Origin: a virus
Virus record (IMG/VR): IMGVR_UViG_3300009509_000010
Span: 1 to 64,000 of that record
DNA: 64,000 bases
Strand: one strand, 5' to 3'
Position numbers and translations under genes: made by a program. The notes under the pieces were generated by a model that searched no databases, was not told where the DNA came from, and worked only from the letters and a program-made list of their open reading frames with translations. Shown here piece by piece: positions 48,919 through 56,730 of this stretch (positions are counted from its first letter, which is position 1; each line of letters opens with the position of its first letter).

Positions 48919-50057
48919 TGGCCTACGAGGACCTTGCACCGCGTTACGTGGTCGAGATTGGAGGTACCGAGCTATCGGATACCATCCAACCGTTTATCTC
49001 GCGGGTTGAGTACGATTCGGCTGACGGTATGGCCGACATGGCCCAAGTGGTCATAAACAACCCTAATTATAAGCTCCAAGATCTCAAGGTTTGGCAACCG
49101 GGCAACGAAATGAGCATTTGGTTTGGGTACGGTGCCCAATTGACCCACGTGGGGCGGGTGATTTTGCGCCGCACGCGGTGGAATTTCCCCGAAAGTGACA
49201 TGCCATCGATCACGATCAGCGGGTACACATACGACGCCAAAATGATGGATACCGAGCCCGAAAAAGCCAAGGATCGACGATTTAAGGACATGCGCTTTTC
49301 CGACGTGGTGGAAGCCGTGGCGTCACGAGAGTATTACCGCAAGCTCAAGCTTGACATTGACACCACAGAAGACGAGCCAAAAAACCGCCACCAAAAGGCC
49401 GGGATCTCAGACTATCAGGTGATCAAGGGGGCGGCCAACTTGACGGGGTATTTCTTTTGGGTGGACGGGGACGAAAACGGGACTTGGACTTTGCATTTTA
49501 AAAAACCCGAGGCGGTCCTCGACGCGGTGGATCAACCTGATTTGACGTTTCGGCATAACAACGGGGATTTGACTAGCCTGTTTTCGTTCACTCCAGAGCT
49601 TCTGATCCAAGGGGCGAAAACCAAAATCAAGGTTCAATTCAAACACCCTAGAAGTGGCAAGGTAGTCACCCAAGAGGTCGAGGAGGATCTCGACAGTCCC
49701 GACGTCGAGGCCACCGACGATACGAGCGAGGTGGACAACGAACACAAGGCGGCAAATCAAATCAAAATATTTTTCGAGGATTTCAGCTTTACCACCGAAA
49801 CCAAAAAGCAATTCAAAACCGCTGCCGAGGCCAAGGCGTGGGCGGTGGCGTGGTTCAAGTCGCAACGTGAGGCGTTTATCACGGGAGAAGGGGTTACAAT
49901 CGGCCATGATCGGCTGATGTCGCGACAGATCCACACCCTCGAAGGGATTGGCAACATTTTATCGGGACGGTGGTATTTTTCACGTGTCAAACACCAACTT
50001 TCGGAGTCGGACGGGTACATGTGCACCTTTAATGCTCGGAAACAGGAGGCCGCCTAG
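48918..50057 (+). CDS. Baseplate hub protein, gpD-like
   Basis: The 379-residue protein starts at ATG 48918 (or GTG 48915) within the previous stop. YVVEIGGTELSDTIQPFIS and SITISGYTYDAKMMDTEP are typical of late-control gpD/T4 gp27-type hub proteins, which form a trimeric ring on the spike. The middle contains FFWVDGDENGTWTLHF, and the end MCTFNARKQE. Order LysM protein, hub, spike is the standard contractile layout. Confidence 0.85.
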   Translation: MAYEDLAPRYVVEIGGTELSDTIQPFISRVEYDSADGMADMAQVVINNPNYKLQDLKVWQPGNEMSIWFGYGAQLTHVGRVILRRTRWNFPESDMPSITISGYTYDAKMMDTEPEKAKDRRFKDMRFSDVVEAVASREYYRKLKLDIDTTEDEPKNRHQKAGISDYQVIKGAANLTGYFFWVDGDENGTWTLHFKKPEAVLDAVDQPDLTFRHNNGDLTSLFSFTPELLIQGAKTKIKVQFKHPRSGKVVTQEVEEDLDSPDVEATDDTSEVDNEHKAANQIKIFFEDFSFTTETKKQFKTAAEAKAWAVAWFKSQREAFITGEGVTIGHDRLMSRQIHTLEGIGNILSGRWYFSRVKHQLSESDGYMCTFNARKQEAA

Positions 50058-51094
50058 TGCCAGTGCAAACCGAACGTTTCGAGGCGGTGGTAACGTCAAT
50101 CGAGGATGACGAAAACCGGGGCCGGATCGAGGTGGCATGCGTGGGCATTGGAGCGGATCCAACGACGCCGATCGCGGTGCTCGCCGAGCCGGCCCATGAT
50201 TGGGGGTGGTTCTATATCCCGGACGTGGGCGAGACGGTCGAGATCGAGGTGGTGGTTGCGTCGGATCGAGATCAGGTTTGGGGCGAGGCGGCCCTCGAGG
50301 AAATGCGGCCGGTGTGGCGGTCAAAGCGATATTTGACCGACGCCGAGCTCGAGGACGACGAGGACGGCTCGGTCCCGCGGCCGATCCATGACGATTTTTT
50401 GTCCACCAACTTCGGCAAGCGGCGGGGCTTTTGCACCCCTTGGGGTCATGTGCTTTTGTTTGATGACACCGAGGACGACGCTCGGATTTATATCACCCAC
50501 ATGGGCGAGCAGCTCGAGCCGGGAAAGGCACCCGAGCCCGAAAAATTCACCCGGGTGGAGCTCGAGCCCGATGGTAGTTTGAAGATCGGGTTTTTGAACA
50601 AACACCAGCTTCATTTGACCACCGAGAAAGGCAACCTGTTAATCGCGTTTGACGGCGAGCCCGGGAGCGAAAAGCACACCCTCGAGTTTGACGCCGAGAC
50701 CCCCAAGTTTGAGATCAGCATGGCCGAGGGCGACCACGTGTTAACCTTTGATGGCTCGGGGCCAACCCTCACCACGATCCACGGTGGTGGGGCCGGGATG
50801 AAAGTGGACCAAAAAGACGGTGATACGGTGACCACCCTCGGGGATGGGGCGGTTAGCGCCACGATCGCCGAGCACCTCGAGGCGTGGCTAAACGATACCT
50901 ACACCCCAGCGATCGCAGATATGCATGATCAGCATATGCACCCGGGTGGCCAATACATTGCGCCACTGATCCCATTGTCAACGGTCCCGATCATTCCCGG
51001 CGGCCCTCCTGGATTGGCACCTGTGGCCCCAGCAAATCTACCTGATTACGACACCAACATAACGAGCGCCAAGCTCGTTTTCCCGGATAATTGA
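50057..51094 (+). CDS. Baseplate spike protein, gpV/gp5-like
   Basis: The 345-residue protein starts at GTG 50057. Its N-terminal OB-type domain (ERFEAVVTSIEDDENRGRIE, then WFYIPDVGETVEIEVVV) is the gp5/gpV hallmark. Residues 185-270 form a beta-helix-like run (LHLTTEKGNLLIAFDGEPG, HVLTFDGSGPTLTTIHGG, DTVTTLGDGAVSATIAEHLE). The C-terminus has H-rich DMHDQHMHPGG followed by a proline-rich end, which may coordinate metal at the spike tip. It pierces the cell envelope. Confidence 0.85.
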   Translation: MPVQTERFEAVVTSIEDDENRGRIEVACVGIGADPTTPIAVLAEPAHDWGWFYIPDVGETVEIEVVVASDRDQVWGEAALEEMRPVWRSKRYLTDAELEDDEDGSVPRPIHDDFLSTNFGKRRGFCTPWGHVLLFDDTEDDARIYITHMGEQLEPGKAPEPEKFTRVELEPDGSLKIGFLNKHQLHLTTEKGNLLIAFDGEPGSEKHTLEFDAETPKFEISMAEGDHVLTFDGSGPTLTTIHGGGAGMKVDQKDGDTVTTLGDGAVSATIAEHLEAWLNDTYTPAIADMHDQHMHPGGQYIAPLIPLSTVPIIPGGPPGLAPVAPANLPDYDTNITSAKLVFPDN

Positions 51095-51095
51095 C

Positions 51096-51419
51096 ATGGG
51101 TATTGACTACGAAAAAGCCCGCGAGCGTATTATTTCAGCGTTTTGCGAGGGATTGCTCGGTCAGTACGGATCATCAAGGGTGGAGGTCGAGGAGCGCGAA
51201 GTAGAGCAACCTGGTCCTGCTTATTGGGACAAGGACGAACGTTGGACCGATCCAAACGGCAAACCGAGGGTGGGTCGTTTCAAGCGCAAACCATCCAAAA
51301 TGGTTCGCCAAAAGGTCGAGATACAAAAGGGGATACCCGAGGGCCCGCTCCGTGAATACGCCGAGGGGATGGCCAAGGCGTTTTTGGAAGTGCTCCGGAT
51401 TGTCGAGGAGGGTGATTAG
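51096..51419 (+). CDS. Small basic tail protein of unknown role
   Basis: The 107-residue protein starts two bases after the spike gene and abuts the next. It has an N-terminal helix (YEKARERIISAFCEGLLGQ), a charged linker with basic residues (RVGRFKRKPSKMVRQK) and a C-terminal helix. No family is recognised. It sits between spike and gpW-like genes and may be a baseplate assembly factor. Confidence 0.5.
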   Translation: MGIDYEKARERIISAFCEGLLGQYGSSRVEVEEREVEQPGPAYWDKDERWTDPNGKPRVGRFKRKPSKMVRQKVEIQKGIPEGPLREYAEGMAKAFLEVLRIVEEGD

Positions 51420-51809
51420 ATGCCAACGGGCCTACGCATGCCAGTGGGAGTTGACGCCGGTGGAGGTGCGGCCCTCAGCTCGGCCGACGAGCAAAACCAC
51501 AAGATTATAAAGATCGCACTTTCGGATTGCGAATCAGAAAACGCTTTCCAGGATATAGGCCTTGGCAATTGGATGATTTACGAGATCGATTCACCGGTGG
51601 TGCAAGCTCGAGCTCTCAACTTTATCAGGCGACTGTTTCGGCAGTTTCGCGCTGAACAGCGTTACAAACTGCTCGAGCGAACGATCGCGTTTTCCAAGAC
51701 CACCGAGGGCGAACTCGACCTCGAGTTTAAATACCTCGATATTGAAAGCGACCAAGAGGAAACCTTTAAAGCCAGCTTGACGGCGGGCGGATTTATCGGG
51801 GCGGGGTAA
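51420..51809 (+). CDS. Baseplate wedge protein, gpW/gp25-like by position
   Basis: The 129-residue protein is of the right size and place (between spike and gpJ) for gpW/gp25. VVQARALNFIRRLFRQFRAE and a beta-end ELDLEFKYLDIESDQEE fit the general plan, but the conserved E-P-R motif is not seen. It would join wedges to the hub. Confidence rests mainly on gene order. Confidence 0.55.
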   Translation: MPTGLRMPVGVDAGGGAALSSADEQNHKIIKIALSDCESENAFQDIGLGNWMIYEIDSPVVQARALNFIRRLFRQFRAEQRYKLLERTIAFSKTTEGELDLEFKYLDIESDQEETFKASLTAGGFIGAG

Positions 51810-51813
51810 GACC

Positions 51814-53979
51814 ATGGCAACCGAGATCACGATCCCAGATTTCGACTTTTCAGGGTTCTATTACCCCGAGATCCTAGAGGCGTTGATCCAATACAAGCGC
51901 CAAAACGTGCCCGAGCTCACCGACGAGTCAGAGTTTGAGCCATTCATTCAGTTTTTGCGGGCGGTGGCGTGTGTGGGCCACCTCAACAACACTCTGCTCG
52001 ACCTTGTAGCCAACGAATCCACCTTACCTACTGCAAAGCTCGCCGAGACCGTGCGCAACATGTTGCGGTTGATTGACTACGAGCTGAGCCCAGCAACCCC
52101 GGCCCAAGTGGATCTCGTTTTTGAGCTCGCCAAGGTGTTTTTAGCGTCAACGCAGGTGATCCCGAACCGGGCCCAAGCGGCGACCAAAAAGGTCGGTGAT
52201 GATCCGGTGGTCTACTTCGAGGCCCTCACCGGTTTGGTGGTCGAGCGGACCGACCGATTTTCTTACGTGTACGGGGTTGAGGCGGGCGCGTTTACCGATC
52301 ACACCACCAAAGCCAATAGCGCCACAACTCCCGGGGACGATTGGACCCCTTGGGCAACCCCTGCGGTTGGGGACTTGATCTATCTCGGCCACAAACAAGC
52401 CATGTGGAACGAGATCTCGATCGGGCCTTTGACGGCATTGGCCAGCGGGATCACGGGCGTGTGGGAATACTACGATGGCGAATGGGCCAAATCTGTTCCT
52501 TCTCTTGTGCTCCTAGATGGTTCTGATCTTGTTTTCGATTTAACAGCCTATTTGGGGGCCCAAAACAGACAGGGGACCGAGATCCGGGTGGTACTCAATG
52601 AAACGGGCGCCTATGAAACCGTGATCTCGACTTGGAACGGCTCCGCCAATATCGCCACAACGGGCCTGCTCGGGCAATCAAGCCCTTCGACCGAGGCCAC
52701 CGACTACACGGTGGGATCGGATTGGGAGCCGTTACCCGATATCGACGATGCAACGACCAACCTTTCGGTGACCGACGAGGTGGTGGGCTTTACACTCCCG
52801 CAAAGTATCGATCACAACTGGATCGTGGGCGAGGTCAACAACGCTGAGGCCTATTGGATCCGATATCGGATCGTCGAGGTCTCGGTTGCGAGCGGGCCGA
52901 CGCTCCAACGGGTGAGGCTCGACACTGGCAAACAGTACGTCTATAGGCTGGCAACGCAGGGGCGGACCGTGGCCGACCGTCCGTTGGGCAGCTCGACAGG
53001 GCTAGCCAATCAAGAATTTGAATTGACCCGAGACTACTTTATCAATGAATCCGAATCGGTTTATGTCGACGGCGAGCTTTGGACCAGGGTTGACAATTTC
53101 TTGTCCTCGGGCCCAACCGAGCGTCACTATACGGTTGAGCTCGGAGCCAACGACAGGGCCACAATCAAGTTTGGGGATGGTGTGACGGGCAAGATCCCGG
53201 CCCTTGGGGTCAACAATATCGTGGTTGACCCGTATCGCTACAACGCCGAGGTTGATGGCAACGTAGGCGCCAATACCGTGACCATTGACAAAACGGGTTT
53301 GTCGTTTGTTTCCAAGCTTTGGAACCCTCGGGGGGCCGCCGGTTGGAAGGAGGCCGACGGGGCAAACGAAACCACCCTCGAGCGAGCCAAAATCGAGGGG
53401 CCCGCAAGCTTGCGCACCCGAGCGGTGGCGATTGGGCCTAATGACGTCGAGGCTTTGGCCGTGGGTTTCACCGACACCGCCGGGGCGAACCCGTTTTCCC
53501 GAGCTCGGGTTTTCGAGGAGGCCTTTGGGCCGAAAACGCTCGAGGTGACCGTTGTGGCGGCCGGTGGTGGTCAGGCGAGCGCTGACCAGTTAGAGGCTCT
53601 TGAGGTCTACTTTAACGGGGACCAATACGCTTACCCACCGATCGAAAAACACCTTGTGGCGAACCAAGAGGTGACCGCGGTTAATCACACCTCAAAGGTG
53701 ATCGATATCGTGGCCACGGTTTACGGTGACGTGACCGCCGAGGAGGTGACCAACGCCTTGGCCGCGGTGCTCCACCAAGAGGCTATCAAGGCCGACGGGG
53801 TGACCTACGAATGGGAATGGGGCGAGGACGTACCCCGCAACCGACTGATCCACGAAATTTTCGAAACGGATGAATCAATCACCAACGTCACGTTGACCAC
53901 ACCCGCGGCCGACGTTCCGTTGACGGCTAGGCAACTCCCTGTTTTGGGGACCGTGACCCTAACCATAATTGAGCCCTAG
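51814..53979 (+). CDS. Baseplate protein, gpJ-like
   Basis: The 721-residue protein begins with the gpJ-type N-terminus (FYYPEILEALIQYKRQNVPE, FEPFIQFLRAVACVGHLNN). Other typical stretches are GPTERHYTVELGANDRATIK, FGDGVTGKIP, and EDVPRNRLIHEIFETDESIT near the end. Such proteins form the outer wedge ring of contractile baseplates. It is longer than P2 gpJ, with a beta-rich insertion (about 140-370) that may be exposed. Confidence 0.85.
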   Translation: MATEITIPDFDFSGFYYPEILEALIQYKRQNVPELTDESEFEPFIQFLRAVACVGHLNNTLLDLVANESTLPTAKLAETVRNMLRLIDYELSPATPAQVDLVFELAKVFLASTQVIPNRAQAATKKVGDDPVVYFEALTGLVVERTDRFSYVYGVEAGAFTDHTTKANSATTPGDDWTPWATPAVGDLIYLGHKQAMWNEISIGPLTALASGITGVWEYYDGEWAKSVPSLVLLDGSDLVFDLTAYLGAQNRQGTEIRVVLNETGAYETVISTWNGSANIATTGLLGQSSPSTEATDYTVGSDWEPLPDIDDATTNLSVTDEVVGFTLPQSIDHNWIVGEVNNAEAYWIRYRIVEVSVASGPTLQRVRLDTGKQYVYRLATQGRTVADRPLGSSTGLANQEFELTRDYFINESESVYVDGELWTRVDNFLSSGPTERHYTVELGANDRATIKFGDGVTGKIPALGVNNIVVDPYRYNAEVDGNVGANTVTIDKTGLSFVSKLWNPRGAAGWKEADGANETTLERAKIEGPASLRTRAVAIGPNDVEALAVGFTDTAGANPFSRARVFEEAFGPKTLEVTVVAAGGGQASADQLEALEVYFNGDQYAYPPIEKHLVANQEVTAVNHTSKVIDIVATVYGDVTAEEVTNALAAVLHQEAIKADGVTYEWEWGEDVPRNRLIHEIFETDESITNVTLTTPAADVPLTARQLPVLGTVTLTIIEP

Positions 53980-53991
53980 GAGGCCGCCGAT

Positions 53992-54411
53992 ATGTCAAAA
54001 GGATTCACCAACACGATCAAGGAACAGTTTCTCGACAAAGCGTTGGGCAGTGCGGCCACAACCCCGCTCAATCAAGCGACGGTGTATCTTGGCCTATCCA
54101 CCACCGACCCAGGGGGCGACGGAACAGGATTTACCGAGCCGACCGGTGGGTCCTACGCTCGCCAAAGCTCGACCAACGACGTCACCAATTGGCCGGCGGC
54201 GAGCTCGGGCCAAAAAACCAACGGGGCCGTGATCTCATATCCGGCGGCCACCGCAGCTTGGGGGACGATCACCCACTGGGGGATTTTTTTGGCCAGCACG
54301 GGCGGAACGCCGGTGATTTGGGGCGAGCTCGACACCCCGCGGGCGGTGGCCAGCGGTGATCAATTCCAGCATGGGATCGGCAAGCTGATCGTGACTATGA
54401 CAAACCAGTGA
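53992..54411 (+). CDS. Fibre-associated beta protein
   Basis: The 139-residue protein has the recurrent phage pattern TVYLGLSTTDPGGDGTGFTE, SYARQSS, NGAVISYPAATAAWGTITHW and GTPVIWGELDTPRAV. This pattern belongs to a widespread family of small tail or fibre proteins in phages of many types. Start ATG 53992 is behind TAGGAGG. It likely decorates the baseplate or joins fibres. Confidence 0.65.
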   Translation: MSKGFTNTIKEQFLDKALGSAATTPLNQATVYLGLSTTDPGGDGTGFTEPTGGSYARQSSTNDVTNWPAASSGQKTNGAVISYPAATAAWGTITHWGIFLASTGGTPVIWGELDTPRAVASGDQFQHGIGKLIVTMTNQ

Positions 54412-54421
54412 GGAGCCCACC

Positions 54422-55462
54422 GTGGCGTTGATTGACCCCGTTTGCACCTGCGATCCCTTGGTGGGCGTGACCGCCGAGGCGGCCCTCGTGTTTGGCCCGA
54501 TTGGTACCACCGACCCCTTGGTGGACTCCGCCGGGTCGAAGGGGATGATCGCGTTTGACGCCGGTGGCGAGGCCGCGCCTTTGGTGGACGTTACCGGGCG
54601 GCTTGGCAGTCCACCACCCACGATCTCGGTTTCGGTGACGGGCGCCACAACATTGCGGGTCAATTTTTCGGAGCCAATGGACGATACCACCGAGCTCGAC
54701 GATCCCGCCTCCTACTCGGTGGCGGTACAAACCGAGGGGGCGGTGGGGGTGGCCGTGAGCTCGGTTACCCGCGAGGCGGTGACAAATCCGACCTACGTTG
54801 ATTTGGTGACCACCGAGCACACCGACGGAGCCGATTACGAGCTTTATGTGGCGGCGGCGGTTGTGGACCTCCAAGGGGACTATGTCGAGGACCCCGACGC
54901 CTACGTGGGCCAAGGGGTGCAACCCCAAATTGCCAGCGCGGTGGCGGTGACCGCTCGCAAGATCCGGGTGATTTTCGACGAGCCTATGGATCGAAACGAC
55001 GGCGAGCTTTTGAAGGTGGCAAATTATGCGATCACGCCACAATCCGCCGGGGCCATTGCGGTCAATATCAACTCGGTGTCCACCGTAGGGTCGACCCCTA
55101 GTTACGTCGAGGTTGAAACCACCGAGCACACCGAGGGGGCCTCCTATCAGGTTTCGGTGGTGACCTCGGGCGAGATCCGCGACGCCGCCTATAATTCGAT
55201 TGACCCCGCGGGGGCTTCGACAACCTACACGGGCGAGGGGGATGCGCCTACTTTGCTTCAAGTCAAACCCGTGAGCTCGACACGGGTTGATCTCGTGTTT
55301 TCCGAAACCATGCGGGACACTCCCGAGATCCGGGATCCGGCCCAATACGTTTGGGATAATGGGTTGACCACTTTGGCCGTGCTCGAGCTCGACGGGGACA
55401 CAGTCAAATTGGTTACCACCGAGCAAACCGAGGGGCTCTTGTACGCCCTAACGATCTCGTGA
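54422..55462 (+). CDS. Ig-like (SbsA/Big_5) repeat protein, third repeat truncated
   Basis: The 346-residue protein starts at GTG 54422 and carries three Ig-like repeats: TLRVNFSEPMDD, KIRVIFDEPMDR and RVDLVFSETMRD each start a repeat, and TTEHTDGA, TTEHTEGA and TTEQTEGL mark the same point further on. The first two repeats end with a further beta part (VVDLQGDYVEDPDAYVGQG, EIRDAAYNSIDPAG). The third stops at LLYALTIS. The missing end is found in frame at the start of the next gene (AITDLAGNSLAPGTTGQ). The protein probably extends the baseplate or fibre. Confidence 0.75.
   Translation: MALIDPVCTCDPLVGVTAEAALVFGPIGTTDPLVDSAGSKGMIAFDAGGEAAPLVDVTGRLGSPPPTISVSVTGATTLRVNFSEPMDDTTELDDPASYSVAVQTEGAVGVAVSSVTREAVTNPTYVDLVTTEHTDGADYELYVAAAVVDLQGDYVEDPDAYVGQGVQPQIASAVAVTARKIRVIFDEPMDRNDGELLKVANYAITPQSAGAIAVNINSVSTVGSTPSYVEVETTEHTEGASYQVSVVTSGEIRDAAYNSIDPAGASTTYTGEGDAPTLLQVKPVSSTRVDLVFSETMRDTPEIRDPAQYVWDNGLTTLAVLELDGDTVKLVTTEQTEGLLYALTIS
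55460..55462 (+). other. In-frame TGA splitting an Ig-like repeat across two genes
   Basis: The TGA is followed in the same frame by GGC GAA ACC ATG GCG ATC ACC GAT. If read through, it would join a 346- and a 416-residue protein into about 766 residues and restore the third Ig-like repeat. GAGG within the stop region is also a plausible ribosome site for the ATG at 55472, so coupled reinitiation is the simpler reading. The site is an observed stop; read-through is only a hypothesis. Confidence 0.5.
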
Positions 55463-55471
55463 GGCGAAACC

Positions 55472-56722
55472 ATGGCGATCACCGATTTAGCGGGCAACAG
55501 TCTAGCGCCAGGCACCACCGGGCAAATGCTCGGATACACCGAGATCAACGCCGAGGAGATCCTGACACTTGACGCCTATCGATTCTTGATCAAACCGATT
55601 CGGGATCAAGACCTCCAACACGGTGATCTGTTCGTTCAACGGTTTTTCTCGGGGGTGCAATCGGTTTGGGAAACCATCCAAACCAAAATTTTCCAGGTCA
55701 AGGACCTGTGGTCAATAACCAAGATTCCCGACGCTTTTTTGGTCTACCTAAAATACATTGTTGGGTGGACTGATGATCCGTATCTGAAACGGATCACCGA
55801 CGCCTTGGACTCCGACACCTTGCGGCGGCTGATCGCAGCTTCAATCCCGTTTTGGAAGTTGCGCGGGCCCGAGGACACGATTGTTGACCTATTGCAGCTT
55901 GTGACCGGTCAAAGGGTGCGGATCTGGAATTGGTTTGATTTTCGTTGGGTGTCGGACGAAACCCAACTTGGTGAGGACCACCAAGGGCGAGACGCGTGGA
56001 TCATTGCGTTGCCCTCCGAGGGGGATGCCGAACAGTGGTTCAACGTGCGGATCGTTGATCCGGGCGACCTCGATCGCGAGCTCGTGATCAACCTGGTTAA
56101 ACTTTGTCGGCCCCTAGGTGAAAAGGTCGAGGTTTCCTATATCGGTTTTCTCGACCGCTTTTTGGTCGAAAATGATTGGAACCAATGGCGGCTCGAAACC
56201 GGGACCGCGATCACGGTGACCGGTGGGGCAATGCAGCTCGGGGATAGTAGTTTGGCCGAGCTCGCGTTGATAGATGGGACCACACCGGCGGCGTGGGCGA
56301 ATTATGTGGTGTACGCTCGGATCCGGGGTGGGGATGCCACAACGGCCGGGCGCGGGGTGGGTTTGGCGTTTTACGCTACCGACGCGAGCAACGCCTATCG
56401 AGCCTATTTCGACATTGCGGCGGCCACTTTGACGCTCGATAAACTCGTGGGCGGAGCTCCAACAACGATTGCGACCTACACGTTTGGGGCGATTTTGACC
56501 GTGAATCAGTGGTTCGGTTTGCGGATCCACGTTGAGGCCGAGAGCTCCACAAATCGCATCAAGGTGTACGTTGACGGTGAGGAACGGATCAACGTAACCG
56601 ACGCAGCCCACACCTCGGGGACGGTGGGCCTTTTTCATTTGGCAAACACAACGATCGAAGTCGACGAGGTGGAGGTTTTCGAGACACCCCTCGAGACCGA
56701 AACCGTTGATATCAACTCGTGA
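55472..56722 (+). CDS. gpI-like baseplate protein with C-terminal lectin-like domain
   Basis: The 416-residue protein has three parts. Residues 1-25 (AITDLAGNSLAPGTTGQMLG) complete the Ig-like repeat of the upstream gene. Residues 35-200 match P2 gpI-type proteins: PDAFLVYLKYIVGWTDDPYL, LIAASIPFWKLRGPEDTIVD and LLQLVTGQRVRIWNWFDFRW. Residues 220-405 look like a laminin-G or concanavalin-type beta sandwich (WRLETGTAITVTGGAMQLGD, GVGLAFYATDASNAYRAYFD, NRIKVYVDGEERINVTDAAH), often used for sugar binding. gpI connects the baseplate to the tail fibres. Confidence 0.78.
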   Translation: MAITDLAGNSLAPGTTGQMLGYTEINAEEILTLDAYRFLIKPIRDQDLQHGDLFVQRFFSGVQSVWETIQTKIFQVKDLWSITKIPDAFLVYLKYIVGWTDDPYLKRITDALDSDTLRRLIAASIPFWKLRGPEDTIVDLLQLVTGQRVRIWNWFDFRWVSDETQLGEDHQGRDAWIIALPSEGDAEQWFNVRIVDPGDLDRELVINLVKLCRPLGEKVEVSYIGFLDRFLVENDWNQWRLETGTAITVTGGAMQLGDSSLAELALIDGTTPAAWANYVVYARIRGGDATTAGRGVGLAFYATDASNAYRAYFDIAAATLTLDKLVGGAPTTIATYTFGAILTVNQWFGLRIHVEAESSTNRIKVYVDGEERINVTDAAHTSGTVGLFHLANTTIEVDEVEVFETPLETETVDINS

Positions 56723-56730
56723 GGTGAGAC

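Noticed and set aside
55460-55462. TGA read as selenocysteine or tryptophan throughout the genome
   Set aside because: TGA serves as a normal stop in many ATGA and GTGA gene overlaps here, so general recoding is excluded.
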